From assembly GCA_039030915.1 (NCBI GenBank), contig JBCCDG010000005.1, positions 1 through 64,000 of the forward strand: DNA of 64,000 nt, read 5' to 3'. The stretch is from Thermohalobaculum sp039030915. GTDB taxonomy: Bacteria > Pseudomonadota > Alphaproteobacteria > Rhodobacterales > Rhodobacteraceae. Positions 49,297 through 58,814 of the stretch are shown here, one piece after another; within the stretch, counting starts at the first letter, position 1; each line of letters starts with the position of its first letter. Under the pieces are notes generated by a model, which saw only the letters and a list, made by a program, of their open reading frames with translations, did no database searches and was not told where the DNA came from. The position numbers were made by a program, and so were the translations under genes.

Positions 49297-50550
49297 ATGA
49301 CCGTCCTCACCCTCGAAGGCCTGCGACCGGGCGCGGCGACATCTTCCAGCGCGCTACGCGGTCTCGTCCGTGCGGGCGTCACAACGCTGATGCTGGCGGC
49401 GTTGGCGGCGTGCTCCACGGGGCCCAGGCCCGAGACACGCGGCACCGCCGGGGAACCGGCCGGCGAGAGCGCCACCGCGGGCGCGACCGAGCGCGCCGAT
49501 GCCGGAGGTCCGGTGCCCGTCGCCATCCTCGTCCCCCTCGGAGCGGCCGACCAGCGCGCGGCCGAAAGCGCGAGCGCCATCCTGAAGGCGGCCGAGCTCG
49601 CGGTTGCCGGTCCCTCTGGCAGCGCGATCCGGCTCAAGAGCTACGATACGCGGGGAACACCCGCTGGCGCGAAGGCGGCCGCCGAAGCCGCGCTCGCCGA
49701 CGGCACAACGCTCATCCTCGGTCCGCTCTTCGCTTCGAGCACCCGGGCAGCCGGGCAGGCGGCGGCGGGTGCAGGCGTGCCCGTCCTCTCCTTCTCGACC
49801 GACACGACCGTCGCCGGCGGCAATGTCTGGGTGACCGGCTTCTCGCCCGAGAACGAAGTGGGCCGCATCCTCTCCTACGCCGCCGGGCAAGGCATCGAGG
49901 CCGTCGCGGTCTATGCGCCCGACGTGCCGTACGGCGCAGCCGCGATGCGCGGGGTCCGCGAAGCATCGTCGGACGGCCGTGTTTCCGTCGTCGCGAGCGA
50001 GATCTATCCGCGCAGCTTCCAGGACATCGAGCGGACCTCGCCGCTCTTCGTCTCGAATGCCAGAGCCGCAGGCGCGCAAGCGATCCTCATGCCAGACTTC
50101 GGACAGGGCCTCGCGATCGCCGCAAGCTTCGTCAACTTCCACGGCATGCCACAGCCCGCGACCCGCTATCTCGGCATCGGACAGTGGGAAACGGGAGAAA
50201 CGCTGCGCGCCCCGGAGCTGGTGGGCGGCTGGTTTGCGGGCGCCGACACAGCGGCGACCGCGGCCTTCTTCCAGCGCTACGCCACCCGCTACGGCGCGCG
50301 GCCGCCCTTCGTCGCAGTGCTGGGCTATGACGCGGCGAGCGTGGCGGCCCGCCTTGCGGCCGAAGCAGGCGGACGCGCGGCCTTCACGGCCCAGGCTTTG
50401 ACGCGCGAGGCGGGCTTCGAAGGTGCTGTGGGGGCGCTCCGTCTGCGCCCTGACGGCCGGACGGATCGCGGGCTGGCGGTGCTCGAGGTCGGCAATGGCC
50501 GCTTCAACGTGCTCGACCCCGCACCGCGCCGCTTCGCTGCCGGCAGCTGA
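49297..50550 (+). CDS. Penicillin-binding protein activator LpoA-like lipoprotein
   Basis: A 417-residue lipoprotein with lipobox LAAC (Cys about 39) after a long N-terminus, an Ala/Gly/Thr-rich linker, then a LivJ-like type-1 periplasmic binding domain (VAILVPLGAADQRAAESASA, LILGPLFASSTRAA, VLSFSTDTTVAGGNVWVTGF). It lacks the TPR domain of enterobacterial LpoA. Position next to rsmI matches the classic lpoA locus. It probably activates a class A penicillin-binding protein or binds a ligand; this is by homology. Confidence 0.85.
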   Translation: MTVLTLEGLRPGAATSSSALRGLVRAGVTTLMLAALAACSTGPRPETRGTAGEPAGESATAGATERADAGGPVPVAILVPLGAADQRAAESASAILKAAELAVAGPSGSAIRLKSYDTRGTPAGAKAAAEAALADGTTLILGPLFASSTRAAGQAAAGAGVPVLSFSTDTTVAGGNVWVTGFSPENEVGRILSYAAGQGIEAVAVYAPDVPYGAAAMRGVREASSDGRVSVVASEIYPRSFQDIERTSPLFVSNARAAGAQAILMPDFGQGLAIAASFVNFHGMPQPATRYLGIGQWETGETLRAPELVGGWFAGADTAATAAFFQRYATRYGARPPFVAVLGYDAASVAARLAAEAGGRAAFTAQALTREAGFEGAVGALRLRPDGRTDRGLAVLEVGNGRFNVLDPAPRRFAAGS

Positions 50551-50665
50551 TGGCCAGCCCACGAAACGCTGTACGGCACGACCCGCAACGGTCGGGGCGG
50601 GCAGCCACTTCCTCAGCGTCGCCCGATCCAGCGACACCGTGAGTACGACCTCGGATCCCGCGGGC

Positions 50666-53521
50666 ATGCGCCCTCAGCCAGCGTCCGCCACTCCAGCCAA
50701 GGCCCACCGGCCGAGCGCGGCGCGCGACCGGGAGACCTTTGCCGGTCTCGCCCATCTCGTCGCCCCGATGGATGCCCTGGCGGACCGTGTGGCGGTCCTT
50801 GACGGGATCGACGCCCTGGTGGCCGGCACGGACGGCGCTGCCATCAAGGCGCGGGACGATGTGCGCGCGCTCCTGGCCGAAACGCTGGAACAGGGCCGGG
50901 CCCGCGCTCTCGCCGGCCTGCTCGCCGAACCCCGCGCCGGGCTCCGCGTCGCCCGCGCCTACGCGTATGTCACGGACGTCGTCGTATCGGGGGTCACGCA
51001 CTACGCCACCACGCATCTCCACCCGGCCCCCATCCGCACGCGCGGCGAGCGGCTGTCGGTCATCGCCGTCGGCGGTTACGGGCGGGGGGAGATGGCGCCC
51101 TTTTCGGACGTCGACCTCCTGTTCCTCACGCCCTGGAAACGGACCGCCTGGGCCGAGGCATCGGTCGAGTCGATCCTCTATCTCCTCTGGGACCTCAAGC
51201 TGAAGATCGGTCAGGCAACCCGCTCGATCGACGAGTGCATCCGGCTTGCCGCAAGCGACCTGACCATCCGCACCAACCTTCTCGAACAGCGGCTGATCGC
51301 GGGCGACCCCGCGCCCGCCGAGACGCTGGAGCGCAGGCTCTGGGACGAGCTCTTCCTGCGCACCGGCCCCGAATTCGTGCAGGGAAAGCTCGCGGAGCGG
51401 GACAAGCGGCACAGCCGACATGGTGGCTCGCGCTACCTGCTCGAGCCCAACATCAAGGAGGGCAAGGGCGGGCTTCGGGACCTGCAGACGCTCCACTGGA
51501 TCTCCCGCTACCTCTACCGTTCGACGGATGCCTGGGACCTCGTGGAGCGCGGCGTCTTCGAGCATGACGAAGTCGCCCGCTTCGCCGAAGCGGCGAAGTT
51601 CCTCTGGGCGACGCGCTGCCATCTGCACGACCTTGCCGGGCGTGCCACAGAGGTGCTGAGCTTCGACAGACAGGTCGAGATCGCGGCACGCATGGGCTAT
51701 GAGGACGCGGAGGGGCGCATGGGTGTCGAGCGCTTCATGCACGCGTATTTCCGCCACGCAAAGAACGTCGGCGATCTGACGCGCATCTTCTCCGCCGCGC
51801 TCGAGACGCAGCACGCCAAGCCGATGCCGCGCTTCTCCTCGCTCCTCTCCGCGCTGTCGCTGCGCGGGCCCGAGTCCGGTGGCGACGGGGTCTTCACCGT
51901 GCGCGACGGGCGGCTAGCGCTCTCCAAGCCCGACACCTTCGAGCAAGATCCGCTGTCGCTCCTCGCCCTGTTCCGCGAGGCGGCGCGCACGGATGCGCGC
52001 ATCCATCCCGAGGCGACGCGCGCCGTCACCCGCGCGCTGGACCTCATCGACGACGATATGCGCGCGGACCCTCGGGCGAACGCACTGTTCCTCGAGCTCA
52101 TCACGGACAGGAAGAATGCGGAGTGGCTGCCGCGCCTTCTGAACGAAACGGGCGTACTCGGCCGCTTCCTGCCCGAGTTCGGGCGCATCGTCGCGCTGAT
52201 GCAGTTCAACATGTATCACCACTACACGGTGGACGAGCACACGCTGGAGACCCTGCGCATCCTCGCCCGGATCGAGCGTGGGGAGGTGGACGAGGACCAC
52301 CCGGTCGCCACGGAGATCGCGCGCCAGGGCTTCAACCGCCGCGTCCTCTACGTCGCGCTCCTGCTCCACGATATCGGCAAGGGGCAGCGGCGGGACCATT
52401 CGGAGCTCGGCGCAGAGATCGCGGCCGATGTGTGCCCGAGGCTCGGCCTCAGCGAGAGCGAGACGGATCTGGTCGTCTGGCTGGTGCGCCATCACCTGCT
52501 GATGTCGGACGTGGCGCAAAAGCGGGACATCGCCGACCCGGTCACGATCCAGGCCTTTGCGCGCGAGGTTCAGAGCCCCGAACGGTTGCGCCTTCTCCTC
52601 ATCCTGACCGTCTGCGATATCCGCGGCGTGGGCCCTGGTACGTGGAACAACTGGAAGGCACAGCTTCTGCGCAAGCTCTACTGGGACACGCGCAGCTTTC
52701 TTACCTCTGGCGGGGACGTGGTCTCGACCCAGGCACAGCGCATTCGCGAAGCCAAGGAGACGCTGGCGGCCGAGCTGCCTGATTGGGACGAGGCGGACCG
52801 GGAGGCGGAACTCGAGCGGCACTATCCGCAATACTGGCTCGGCCTCGAGACGGAGGCGCACCGGACCTTCGCCGAGCTCGACGCTGCATTTCCGGAGGGG
52901 AGCCCGGCCGACGGCATCCAGACCCGCTTCCTTCCGGACGAAGCGCATGACGCTACGGTCGCCTACCTCTATCTCCACGACCATCCAGGCCTCTTCAGCC
53001 GCATGGCAGGCGCCTTCGCCATCTCCTCCGCCAACGTGGTCGACGCGCGGAGCTACACGACGGCAGACGGCATGGCCTGCGCGCTCTTCTGGATCCAGGA
53101 TGCGGACGGACACCCCTTCGAGGCGAGCCGCCTCCACCGCCTCCGGCGCAGCATCGAGAGGGCGCTGAAAGGCGAGGTGGTGGTGCGCGAGGCCATCGCG
53201 GAGAAGGACCGCCCGAAGGCGCGCGAGCAAAGCTTCCGCGTCGCACCGACCGTTGTCTTCGACAACGAGGCGTCGGAACTCTACACCGTCATCGAGGTCA
53301 ACGCGCGGGACCGGCTCGGTCTTCTGCATGTGCTCACGCGCACGCTGGCGCAGCGTAACGTGAACATCTTTACCGCGATCATCGCGACCTATGGCGAGCG
53401 GGCAGTCGATGTCTTCTACGTGAAGGATCTCTTCGGGCTAAAGATCCGCAGCGCGCAGAAGCAGAAGGCGATCGAGGCCGCGATCATCCGTGCGGTCGAG
53501 AGCCACGTCGAGGACAAGTGA
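50666..53521 (+). CDS. glnD: Bifunctional uridylyltransferase/uridylyl-removing enzyme GlnD
   Basis: Nitrogen sensor that uridylylates and de-uridylylates PII. The 951-residue protein has the nucleotidyltransferase motif VGGYGRGEMAPFSDVD (about residues 134-150), a central helical domain, the HD domain LLLHDIGKGQRRDHSELG (about 565) and two C-terminal ACT domains (near 770 and 875; NARDRLGLLHVLTRTLA). The ATG at 50666 was chosen; an in-frame GTG at 50639 is possible. Neither has a strong ribosome site. Confidence 0.95.
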   Translation: MRPQPASATPAKAHRPSAARDRETFAGLAHLVAPMDALADRVAVLDGIDALVAGTDGAAIKARDDVRALLAETLEQGRARALAGLLAEPRAGLRVARAYAYVTDVVVSGVTHYATTHLHPAPIRTRGERLSVIAVGGYGRGEMAPFSDVDLLFLTPWKRTAWAEASVESILYLLWDLKLKIGQATRSIDECIRLAASDLTIRTNLLEQRLIAGDPAPAETLERRLWDELFLRTGPEFVQGKLAERDKRHSRHGGSRYLLEPNIKEGKGGLRDLQTLHWISRYLYRSTDAWDLVERGVFEHDEVARFAEAAKFLWATRCHLHDLAGRATEVLSFDRQVEIAARMGYEDAEGRMGVERFMHAYFRHAKNVGDLTRIFSAALETQHAKPMPRFSSLLSALSLRGPESGGDGVFTVRDGRLALSKPDTFEQDPLSLLALFREAARTDARIHPEATRAVTRALDLIDDDMRADPRANALFLELITDRKNAEWLPRLLNETGVLGRFLPEFGRIVALMQFNMYHHYTVDEHTLETLRILARIERGEVDEDHPVATEIARQGFNRRVLYVALLLHDIGKGQRRDHSELGAEIAADVCPRLGLSESETDLVVWLVRHHLLMSDVAQKRDIADPVTIQAFAREVQSPERLRLLLILTVCDIRGVGPGTWNNWKAQLLRKLYWDTRSFLTSGGDVVSTQAQRIREAKETLAAELPDWDEADREAELERHYPQYWLGLETEAHRTFAELDAAFPEGSPADGIQTRFLPDEAHDATVAYLYLHDHPGLFSRMAGAFAISSANVVDARSYTTADGMACALFWIQDADGHPFEASRLHRLRRSIERALKGEVVVREAIAEKDRPKAREQSFRVAPTVVFDNEASELYTVIEVNARDRLGLLHVLTRTLAQRNVNIFTAIIATYGERAVDVFYVKDLFGLKIRSAQKQKAIEAAIIRAVESHVEDK

Positions 53522-53656
53522 CGCTCAGCGCAGCCGCGGGGCGCGCAGGGCCGCTTCTGCCGCAATCTGGCTCAACTTTCCCACTAGCCGGGCCTCGCGG
53601 GTTATTCGTGGGGTACCGTTCCGCGATGGGGAGATGCGGGCCCAGGGAGGAAGCGC

Positions 53657-56062
53657 TTGGAGCAAACGAGCTTGCAGAGCCTGGATGACGACGCGGCGGA
53701 GACCGCGCATCTGCCCGAGACGCTACATGCGTTTTTCGATGCGATACCCGACCTCGTGCTGTTCGCCAGGCCGGACGGCCGGGTCGTGTTCGTGAACGAG
53801 GCCTTCACGCGGCTGACCGGCTACACCGCGGAAGAAGCGCTCGGCACGATGCCCGGCGATCTCTTGCGCTGCGACGAGACGGATCCGGCGGCCGCGGCGG
53901 CCATCGACCGGGCCATCGCGGAGAACACACCGATCGTCCAGGAGACCGTGAACGCCCGGAAGAACGGTGAAATCTTCCGGGCCGAGGTTCGCATGAACCC
54001 GGTGCGCAATCACGATGGCAAGGTCGTCGGGCTCCTCTTCGTCGATCGAGATCTCTCCTCGCTCAACACCGAGATCGCGCGTCGGACGGATGCGGAGCGC
54101 GAAAGCGCGCGCCTGCGCGAGCAGCTCCGCCTCGCTATCGAGAGCATGCCAGACGGGTTCGTTCTCTACGATGACAACGACCGCCTCGTCCTCTCCAACC
54201 AGCGCTACCGGGAGATTTACAAGGACGAGGACGGCTTCACCATCACCGGTATGTCCTTCGAGGCGCTGCTGCGCCACGACCTCGCCCATGGCAAGTTTCC
54301 GGACGCGGTCGGCCGCGAGGAGGCATGGGTCGCAGAGCGCCTTGCCCGGTTCTGCGATCCCTCGGGTCCTTTCCTGCAGCGGCTCGATGACGGCACCTGG
54401 CTGCGGATCCTCGAGAAGCGCACCCCTGACGGCTTCCTCGTCGGCCTGCGCACCGATGTGACCGAGTTGCGGGAAAAACAGATTGCGCTCGAGGCGCTCA
54501 ACGACGAGCTCAGCACCGCGCTCGCCGCCCGTGACGCCGCCGAGGCGCGCTTTTTCGACATCGCCGCAATCAGCGCCGACTGGTTCTGGGAGCAGGACGC
54601 GGACCTGCGCTTCACCTATGTCTCCGAGAGCCTGCGCGGCAGCACCGGCGTCGATCCCACGAGCACGATCGGGCGCCGGCGCGCCGAGCTGACCTTGACC
54701 GAGGCCCTGAAGGGCTATGCCAGCGATCCGGCCTGGCTCGAGGAGCGCGTGTCGCAGCGCAAGCCGTTCCGCGATTTCGTCTACTTCTTCGGCCATCCGG
54801 ACGGCGGACCGGAGAAGGGGCACTGGGTCCGCATCAGCGGCGCGCCCTTCTTCGACGCGGAGGGCGCCTTCGCGGGCTATCGTGGCACCGGCTCCAACAT
54901 CACCGCGCTCCTCGAGGCGCGAAAGCGCGCAGAAGTGGCGGACGAGGCGAAGTCGCGCTTCCTCGCCACCATGAGCCACGAGATCCGGACGCCGCTTACC
55001 GCGCTTTTGGGACATGCGGATCTGCTGCGCCGAAAGGCCGAAGGTGCAGAGCTCGCGGAGCATGCGCGTGCGATTACGGAGGCGGGGGAACTTCTCCTCA
55101 CCCTGGTCAATGACTCGCTCGACATCGCCAAGATCGAGGCCGGCAGGCTGGACCTCGCCGAGGTCGTTTTCCGGCCGGACGCGCTTCTCGACCGGGTCGC
55201 GCGTCTCCACCGGGCACGGGCCGAAGCCAAGGGATTGGCCCTGGAGATCCATTCCGCCTTCTCGGCGGAGGAGGAGCTGGTCGGGGATGAGGGGCGTCTT
55301 ATCCAGGTGCTCAACAACCTCGTCGGAAATGCCGTGACCTATACGGATCGTGGGGGGATAACCCTTGTCGCCCTGCCGCTCGAGACGGGCGGCGTGCGCT
55401 TCGAGGTTCATGACACCGGCCCCGGCCTCGCGCCGGCCGAGGCGGAGCGGCTCTTCGACCGCTTCGCGCAGGGCGCCGCGTCGGCCGGGCGCGGCGGCAC
55501 GGGGCTTGGGCTCGCCGTGGTGCGCCAGCTCGTGGACCTCATGAACGGCACGGTCGACACGCGCCCCGCCACGACGCAGGGCACCGTCATGCGCGTGACG
55601 CTGCCGCTGGTCAGCCCCGCCCCGCGCCCCCCCGTGCCCGAGATCCCGCAAGCCGAAACCGATGCGCTCACCGGCACGAAGGTGCTGGTCGTCGACGATA
55701 TGGCGATGAACCGTGAGGTTATGCGCCTCCTCCTCGCGGAGCTGGGGCCGGAGGCCGTGATCGTCGGCTCCGGGCAGGCTGCGCTGGAGGCGGCGCGAAC
55801 CGAAGTCTTCGACGCCTATCTCCTCGACATCTCCATGCCGGTGATGGACGGACCGGAGACCCTGAAGCGCCTGCGCGCGCTCGAGCAGATGATCGGGCGC
55901 TCCCCGGCCAAGGCGCTGGCGATCACGGCGAACGCCTTCGACGACCAGATGGCGGAGTATAGGGCGAACGGCTTCGACGACGTGGTGGAAAAGCCGCTGA
56001 CGCTCGATACGCTGAGCGCCGGGCTCTTCCGCGCACTCGTGGAAAACGCTGCGGCGGACTGA
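53657..56062 (+). CDS. PAS-domain hybrid histidine kinase
   Basis: A cytoplasmic 801-residue sensor with no membrane helix. Three PAS-like regions (about 24-140, 155-275, 290-415), a HisKA domain with the phospho-His in FLATMSHEIRTPL (His 441), an ATPase domain (NNLVGNAV, DTGPGL, GTGLGLAVV) and a C-terminal receiver whose Asp is about 724 in LLDISMPVMDG. Start is TTG at 53657: AGGGAGG lies six bases upstream and no usable ATG occurs before the first PAS. The signal and output partner are unknown. Confidence 0.93.
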   Translation: MEQTSLQSLDDDAAETAHLPETLHAFFDAIPDLVLFARPDGRVVFVNEAFTRLTGYTAEEALGTMPGDLLRCDETDPAAAAAIDRAIAENTPIVQETVNARKNGEIFRAEVRMNPVRNHDGKVVGLLFVDRDLSSLNTEIARRTDAERESARLREQLRLAIESMPDGFVLYDDNDRLVLSNQRYREIYKDEDGFTITGMSFEALLRHDLAHGKFPDAVGREEAWVAERLARFCDPSGPFLQRLDDGTWLRILEKRTPDGFLVGLRTDVTELREKQIALEALNDELSTALAARDAAEARFFDIAAISADWFWEQDADLRFTYVSESLRGSTGVDPTSTIGRRRAELTLTEALKGYASDPAWLEERVSQRKPFRDFVYFFGHPDGGPEKGHWVRISGAPFFDAEGAFAGYRGTGSNITALLEARKRAEVADEAKSRFLATMSHEIRTPLTALLGHADLLRRKAEGAELAEHARAITEAGELLLTLVNDSLDIAKIEAGRLDLAEVVFRPDALLDRVARLHRARAEAKGLALEIHSAFSAEEELVGDEGRLIQVLNNLVGNAVTYTDRGGITLVALPLETGGVRFEVHDTGPGLAPAEAERLFDRFAQGAASAGRGGTGLGLAVVRQLVDLMNGTVDTRPATTQGTVMRVTLPLVSPAPRPPVPEIPQAETDALTGTKVLVVDDMAMNREVMRLLLAELGPEAVIVGSGQAALEAARTEVFDAYLLDISMPVMDGPETLKRLRALEQMIGRSPAKALAITANAFDDQMAEYRANGFDDVVEKPLTLDTLSAGLFRALVENAAAD

Positions 56063-56294
56063 GACGCCGCCGCATTGGACCAATGGCAGATGCCAGTGGC
56101 CCGCGCCCGAGGGCGACCCCGACGAAGGCCGAGCATCCGACGCCATGCCGCAATGGCCGGACGCTGGCGCGGGGCGACGGCGGCGCCTATTGAGGGCGCA
56201 TGAGCCTGCCGTCCATGCCCCCCATCCTCGCCCACGAGCTTCAGCGCACTCTCCGGCGTGCCGGGTGCGGCTCGCCCGCGACCGTGAGGACGGC

Positions 56295-57917
56295 GTGAGC
56301 GCGCCGCGGGGCGCCGTGCGGCTCGTCGCCGCCTTCGCCACCGTCGGCGGCTGGACCATGGCGAGCCGGATCCTCGGCTTCGCGCGTGACGTGGCCATCG
56401 CCGCAGTGTTGGGCGCGGGTGCCGTGGCCGAGGCGTTCTTCGTCGCCTTCACGCTGCCCAATCTCTTCCGCCGCTTTTTCGCCGAGGGCGCCTTCAACAC
56501 CGCCTTCGTGCCGATGTTCGCCAAGCGGGTGGAAGCGGCGGGCAGCGGTGAAGCCCCGGAGACTGCACCGGACACCGCCCGACGCTTTGCGGAGGAGGCG
56601 CTGGCCTGCCTTGCGAGCGTCCTCGTCGTCTTCACTATCGTCGCCCAGCTTGCGATGCCCTGGCTCGTCTGGGGGCTGGCGAGCGGGCTCGATGGGGAGC
56701 GCTACGACCTCGCGGTCGCCATGGGGCGCATCGTCTTTCCCTACATACTCCTGATCTCCGTCGCCGCGCTCATCTCAGGCTGCCTGAACGCGCTCGACCG
56801 CTTCTGGGCGGCGGCGGCGGCGCCCGTCCTCCTCAACGTCGTGCTGATCTCCGCGCTTCTGGCCGCGGAGACGGGCGTTCTCAGCGATTTCGTCGGCCTC
56901 GATGCCGGGCCGCGCGAGGACGGAGGCACGCATGTGGGCGCAATGCTGAGCTGGGGCGTTCTCATCGCAGGCATCGCGCAGGCGGGCTTCGTCTGGCGCG
57001 CGCTCGCCATTGCGGGCCTGCCACTCCGGCTCCGGATGCCACGCTTCACGCCGGAGATGCGCCGCCTCGCCATCATCGCGGCCCCTGCGGCGCTGGCCGG
57101 CGGCGTGGCGCAGGTGAACCTCGTGATCGGGCGGCAGGTCGCGAGCTATTTCGAGGGTGCGGTCGGCTGGCTCTGGTACGCGGACCGGGTCTACCAGCTC
57201 CCGCTCGGCGTGATCGGCGTTGCGATCGGCGTGGTGCTCCTGCCAGCCCTCGCCCGCCATGTGCGCCGGGGGGACGGACCTGCGGGGCATGCGGCGCTCA
57301 ACCGGGCGGCGGAGTTCGCGCTCACGCTCACCCTGCCGGCGACGGCAGCACTCCTCGTCATGCCGGGGCTGGTGGTCGCGGTGCTCTTCGAGCGGGGCGC
57401 CTTCGGGACGGGGGATACGGAGGCGACGGCACTGGCGCTCGCAATCTACGCGCTCGGTCTGCCGGCCTTCGTCCTCCAGAAGGTGCTTCAGCCCGCCTTC
57501 TTCGCGCGGGAGGATACGGCGACACCGCTGCGCTATGCCGCATGGTCGATGCTGGCGAACCTGCTGGTGGCGGCATTCGGGGCGGCGCTGATCGGCTGGC
57601 TTGCCGCGGCGCTGGGCGCCACGCTCGCCGCCTGGCTCAACCTCGCGCTCCTCTGGCGGGGCGCGCGGCGGGCGGACCGGGGTCTCGACATCGACAGCCG
57701 TCTCGCCCGGCGCCTGCCGCGCGTGCTGGCGGCGACGGGGATCATGGCGGCGGTCGTGCTGGCCGGAGCCGCGGCTGCGGACGGGCTCGACCCTATCCTC
57801 CGGGCGGTCGCCCTCGCGGGCATCGTCGCGCTCGGGCTATCGGCCTATGCCGCAGCCGGGCTCGCCCTCGGCGCCTTCGCCACGGCCGACCTCAGAGGCG
57901 CCTTGCGCCGCGGGTGA
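56295..57917 (+). CDS. murJ: Lipid II flippase MurJ
   Basis: A 540-residue MOP-family flippase with about fourteen membrane helices that moves lipid II for cell-wall synthesis. Signatures include FARDVAIAAVLGAGAVAEAF, LPNLFRRFFAEGAFNTAFVP and VYQLPLGVIGVAIGVVLLP. Essential charged residues in helix 1 and the RRFFAEGA loop are present. The GTG at 56295 follows AGGA and gives the normal start before GAVRLVAAFATVGG; the upstream frame is noise. Confidence 0.95.
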   Translation: MSAPRGAVRLVAAFATVGGWTMASRILGFARDVAIAAVLGAGAVAEAFFVAFTLPNLFRRFFAEGAFNTAFVPMFAKRVEAAGSGEAPETAPDTARRFAEEALACLASVLVVFTIVAQLAMPWLVWGLASGLDGERYDLAVAMGRIVFPYILLISVAALISGCLNALDRFWAAAAAPVLLNVVLISALLAAETGVLSDFVGLDAGPREDGGTHVGAMLSWGVLIAGIAQAGFVWRALAIAGLPLRLRMPRFTPEMRRLAIIAAPAALAGGVAQVNLVIGRQVASYFEGAVGWLWYADRVYQLPLGVIGVAIGVVLLPALARHVRRGDGPAGHAALNRAAEFALTLTLPATAALLVMPGLVVAVLFERGAFGTGDTEATALALAIYALGLPAFVLQKVLQPAFFAREDTATPLRYAAWSMLANLLVAAFGAALIGWLAAALGATLAAWLNLALLWRGARRADRGLDIDSRLARRLPRVLAATGIMAAVVLAGAAAADGLDPILRAVALAGIVALGLSAYAAAGLALGAFATADLRGALRRG

Positions 57918-57955
57918 GCGGCCAGGATCGGTCGGGTACGGGGCCACCGCAGCCG

Positions 57956-58651
57956 TCAGAGGAACCGCGCCCGCGCCCGTCGGGCATGGTGGATCGGCGG
58001 GAACACATAGCCCATCAGCCAGCCGGCCGCGAAGCCGCCGAGATGCGCCTGCCAGGCGATCTGCCAGCCGCCAAGGCCCACCGCCATAAGCATGTTGATC
58101 GCGATCACCCCCGCGACCCGCGCCCAGATCGCGTCGCGCGACGCACCATGGCTCGCCAGCCAGCGCTCCTGCCAGCAGGTCAGCACCCCGAGGAGGCCGA
58201 AGACCGCGCCCGACGCGCCGACCAGCGGGACGTAGCTGTCCGCCATCAGCCCGAAGGCGAGCGCCCCGGCCGCCGCCGTCACCACGAAAATCGCCAGCGT
58301 GGCTCCGAAGCCCGCATCCCGGCTGATGCCGTGCCCTAGGCCAAGGAACGCCGCGGCGTTTAGCGCGAGATGTAGCCATCCGCCATGAAGGAGCGCATGC
58401 GTCACCAGCGACCAGAGGAGCTTCGGCTGAACCCCGTCGCCCCGCATCGCCTGCTCGAACACCACGTCCTCGAAGCCGAAACCGCTGTAGAGCACCCAGC
58501 GTGATAAATAGCCCGGCAGCAGGCCCGCATCCGCGCCCTGCATCACCAGTTCGATCACGACCCATAGCCCAACCATGAGCCAGAGGCCCCGGTGGACGGG
58601 CACGTTGCTGGGAGGGCTGCCGGGGGAAGTCCGGTTGAGAGGCATACGCAT
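57956..58651 (-). CDS. Rhomboid family intramembrane serine protease
   Basis: A 231-residue protein with six predicted membrane helices. The nucleophile motif GASGAVFG (Ser about 147), the catalytic His about 203 in WQAHLGGFAAG, and the HLALNAAAF element (about 94-102) are all intact, so it should be an active protease. The substrate is unknown. It converges on murJ and is divergent from trpS. Confidence 0.92.
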   Translation of the reverse strand: MRMPLNRTSPGSPPSNVPVHRGLWLMVGLWVVIELVMQGADAGLLPGYLSRWVLYSGFGFEDVVFEQAMRGDGVQPKLLWSLVTHALLHGGWLHLALNAAAFLGLGHGISRDAGFGATLAIFVVTAAAGALAFGLMADSYVPLVGASGAVFGLLGVLTCWQERWLASHGASRDAIWARVAGVIAINMLMAVGLGGWQIAWQAHLGGFAAGWLMGYVFPPIHHARRARARFL

Positions 58652-58814
58652 TGCCGAAACCTAGGCGCTCGCAAGGCGCACGGCCAGCCTCCTCACGCGC
58701 GACTGAAGGGCACCTGCGCTTGACGCCGCCCGCCCCCGCGCCGCAAAAGCCGGGGCGCGCGCGCCTGGGCCAGGCTCACCCTGAGGCCAGGCATCGCGAC
58801 CAGGAGGATCGACC

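Noticed and set aside
53723..56635. 970-codon minus-strand open frame opposite the hybrid kinase
   Set aside because: The plus strand encodes PAS, HisKA, ATPase and receiver motifs without a break. The antisense frame has no recognisable domain and no ribosome site.
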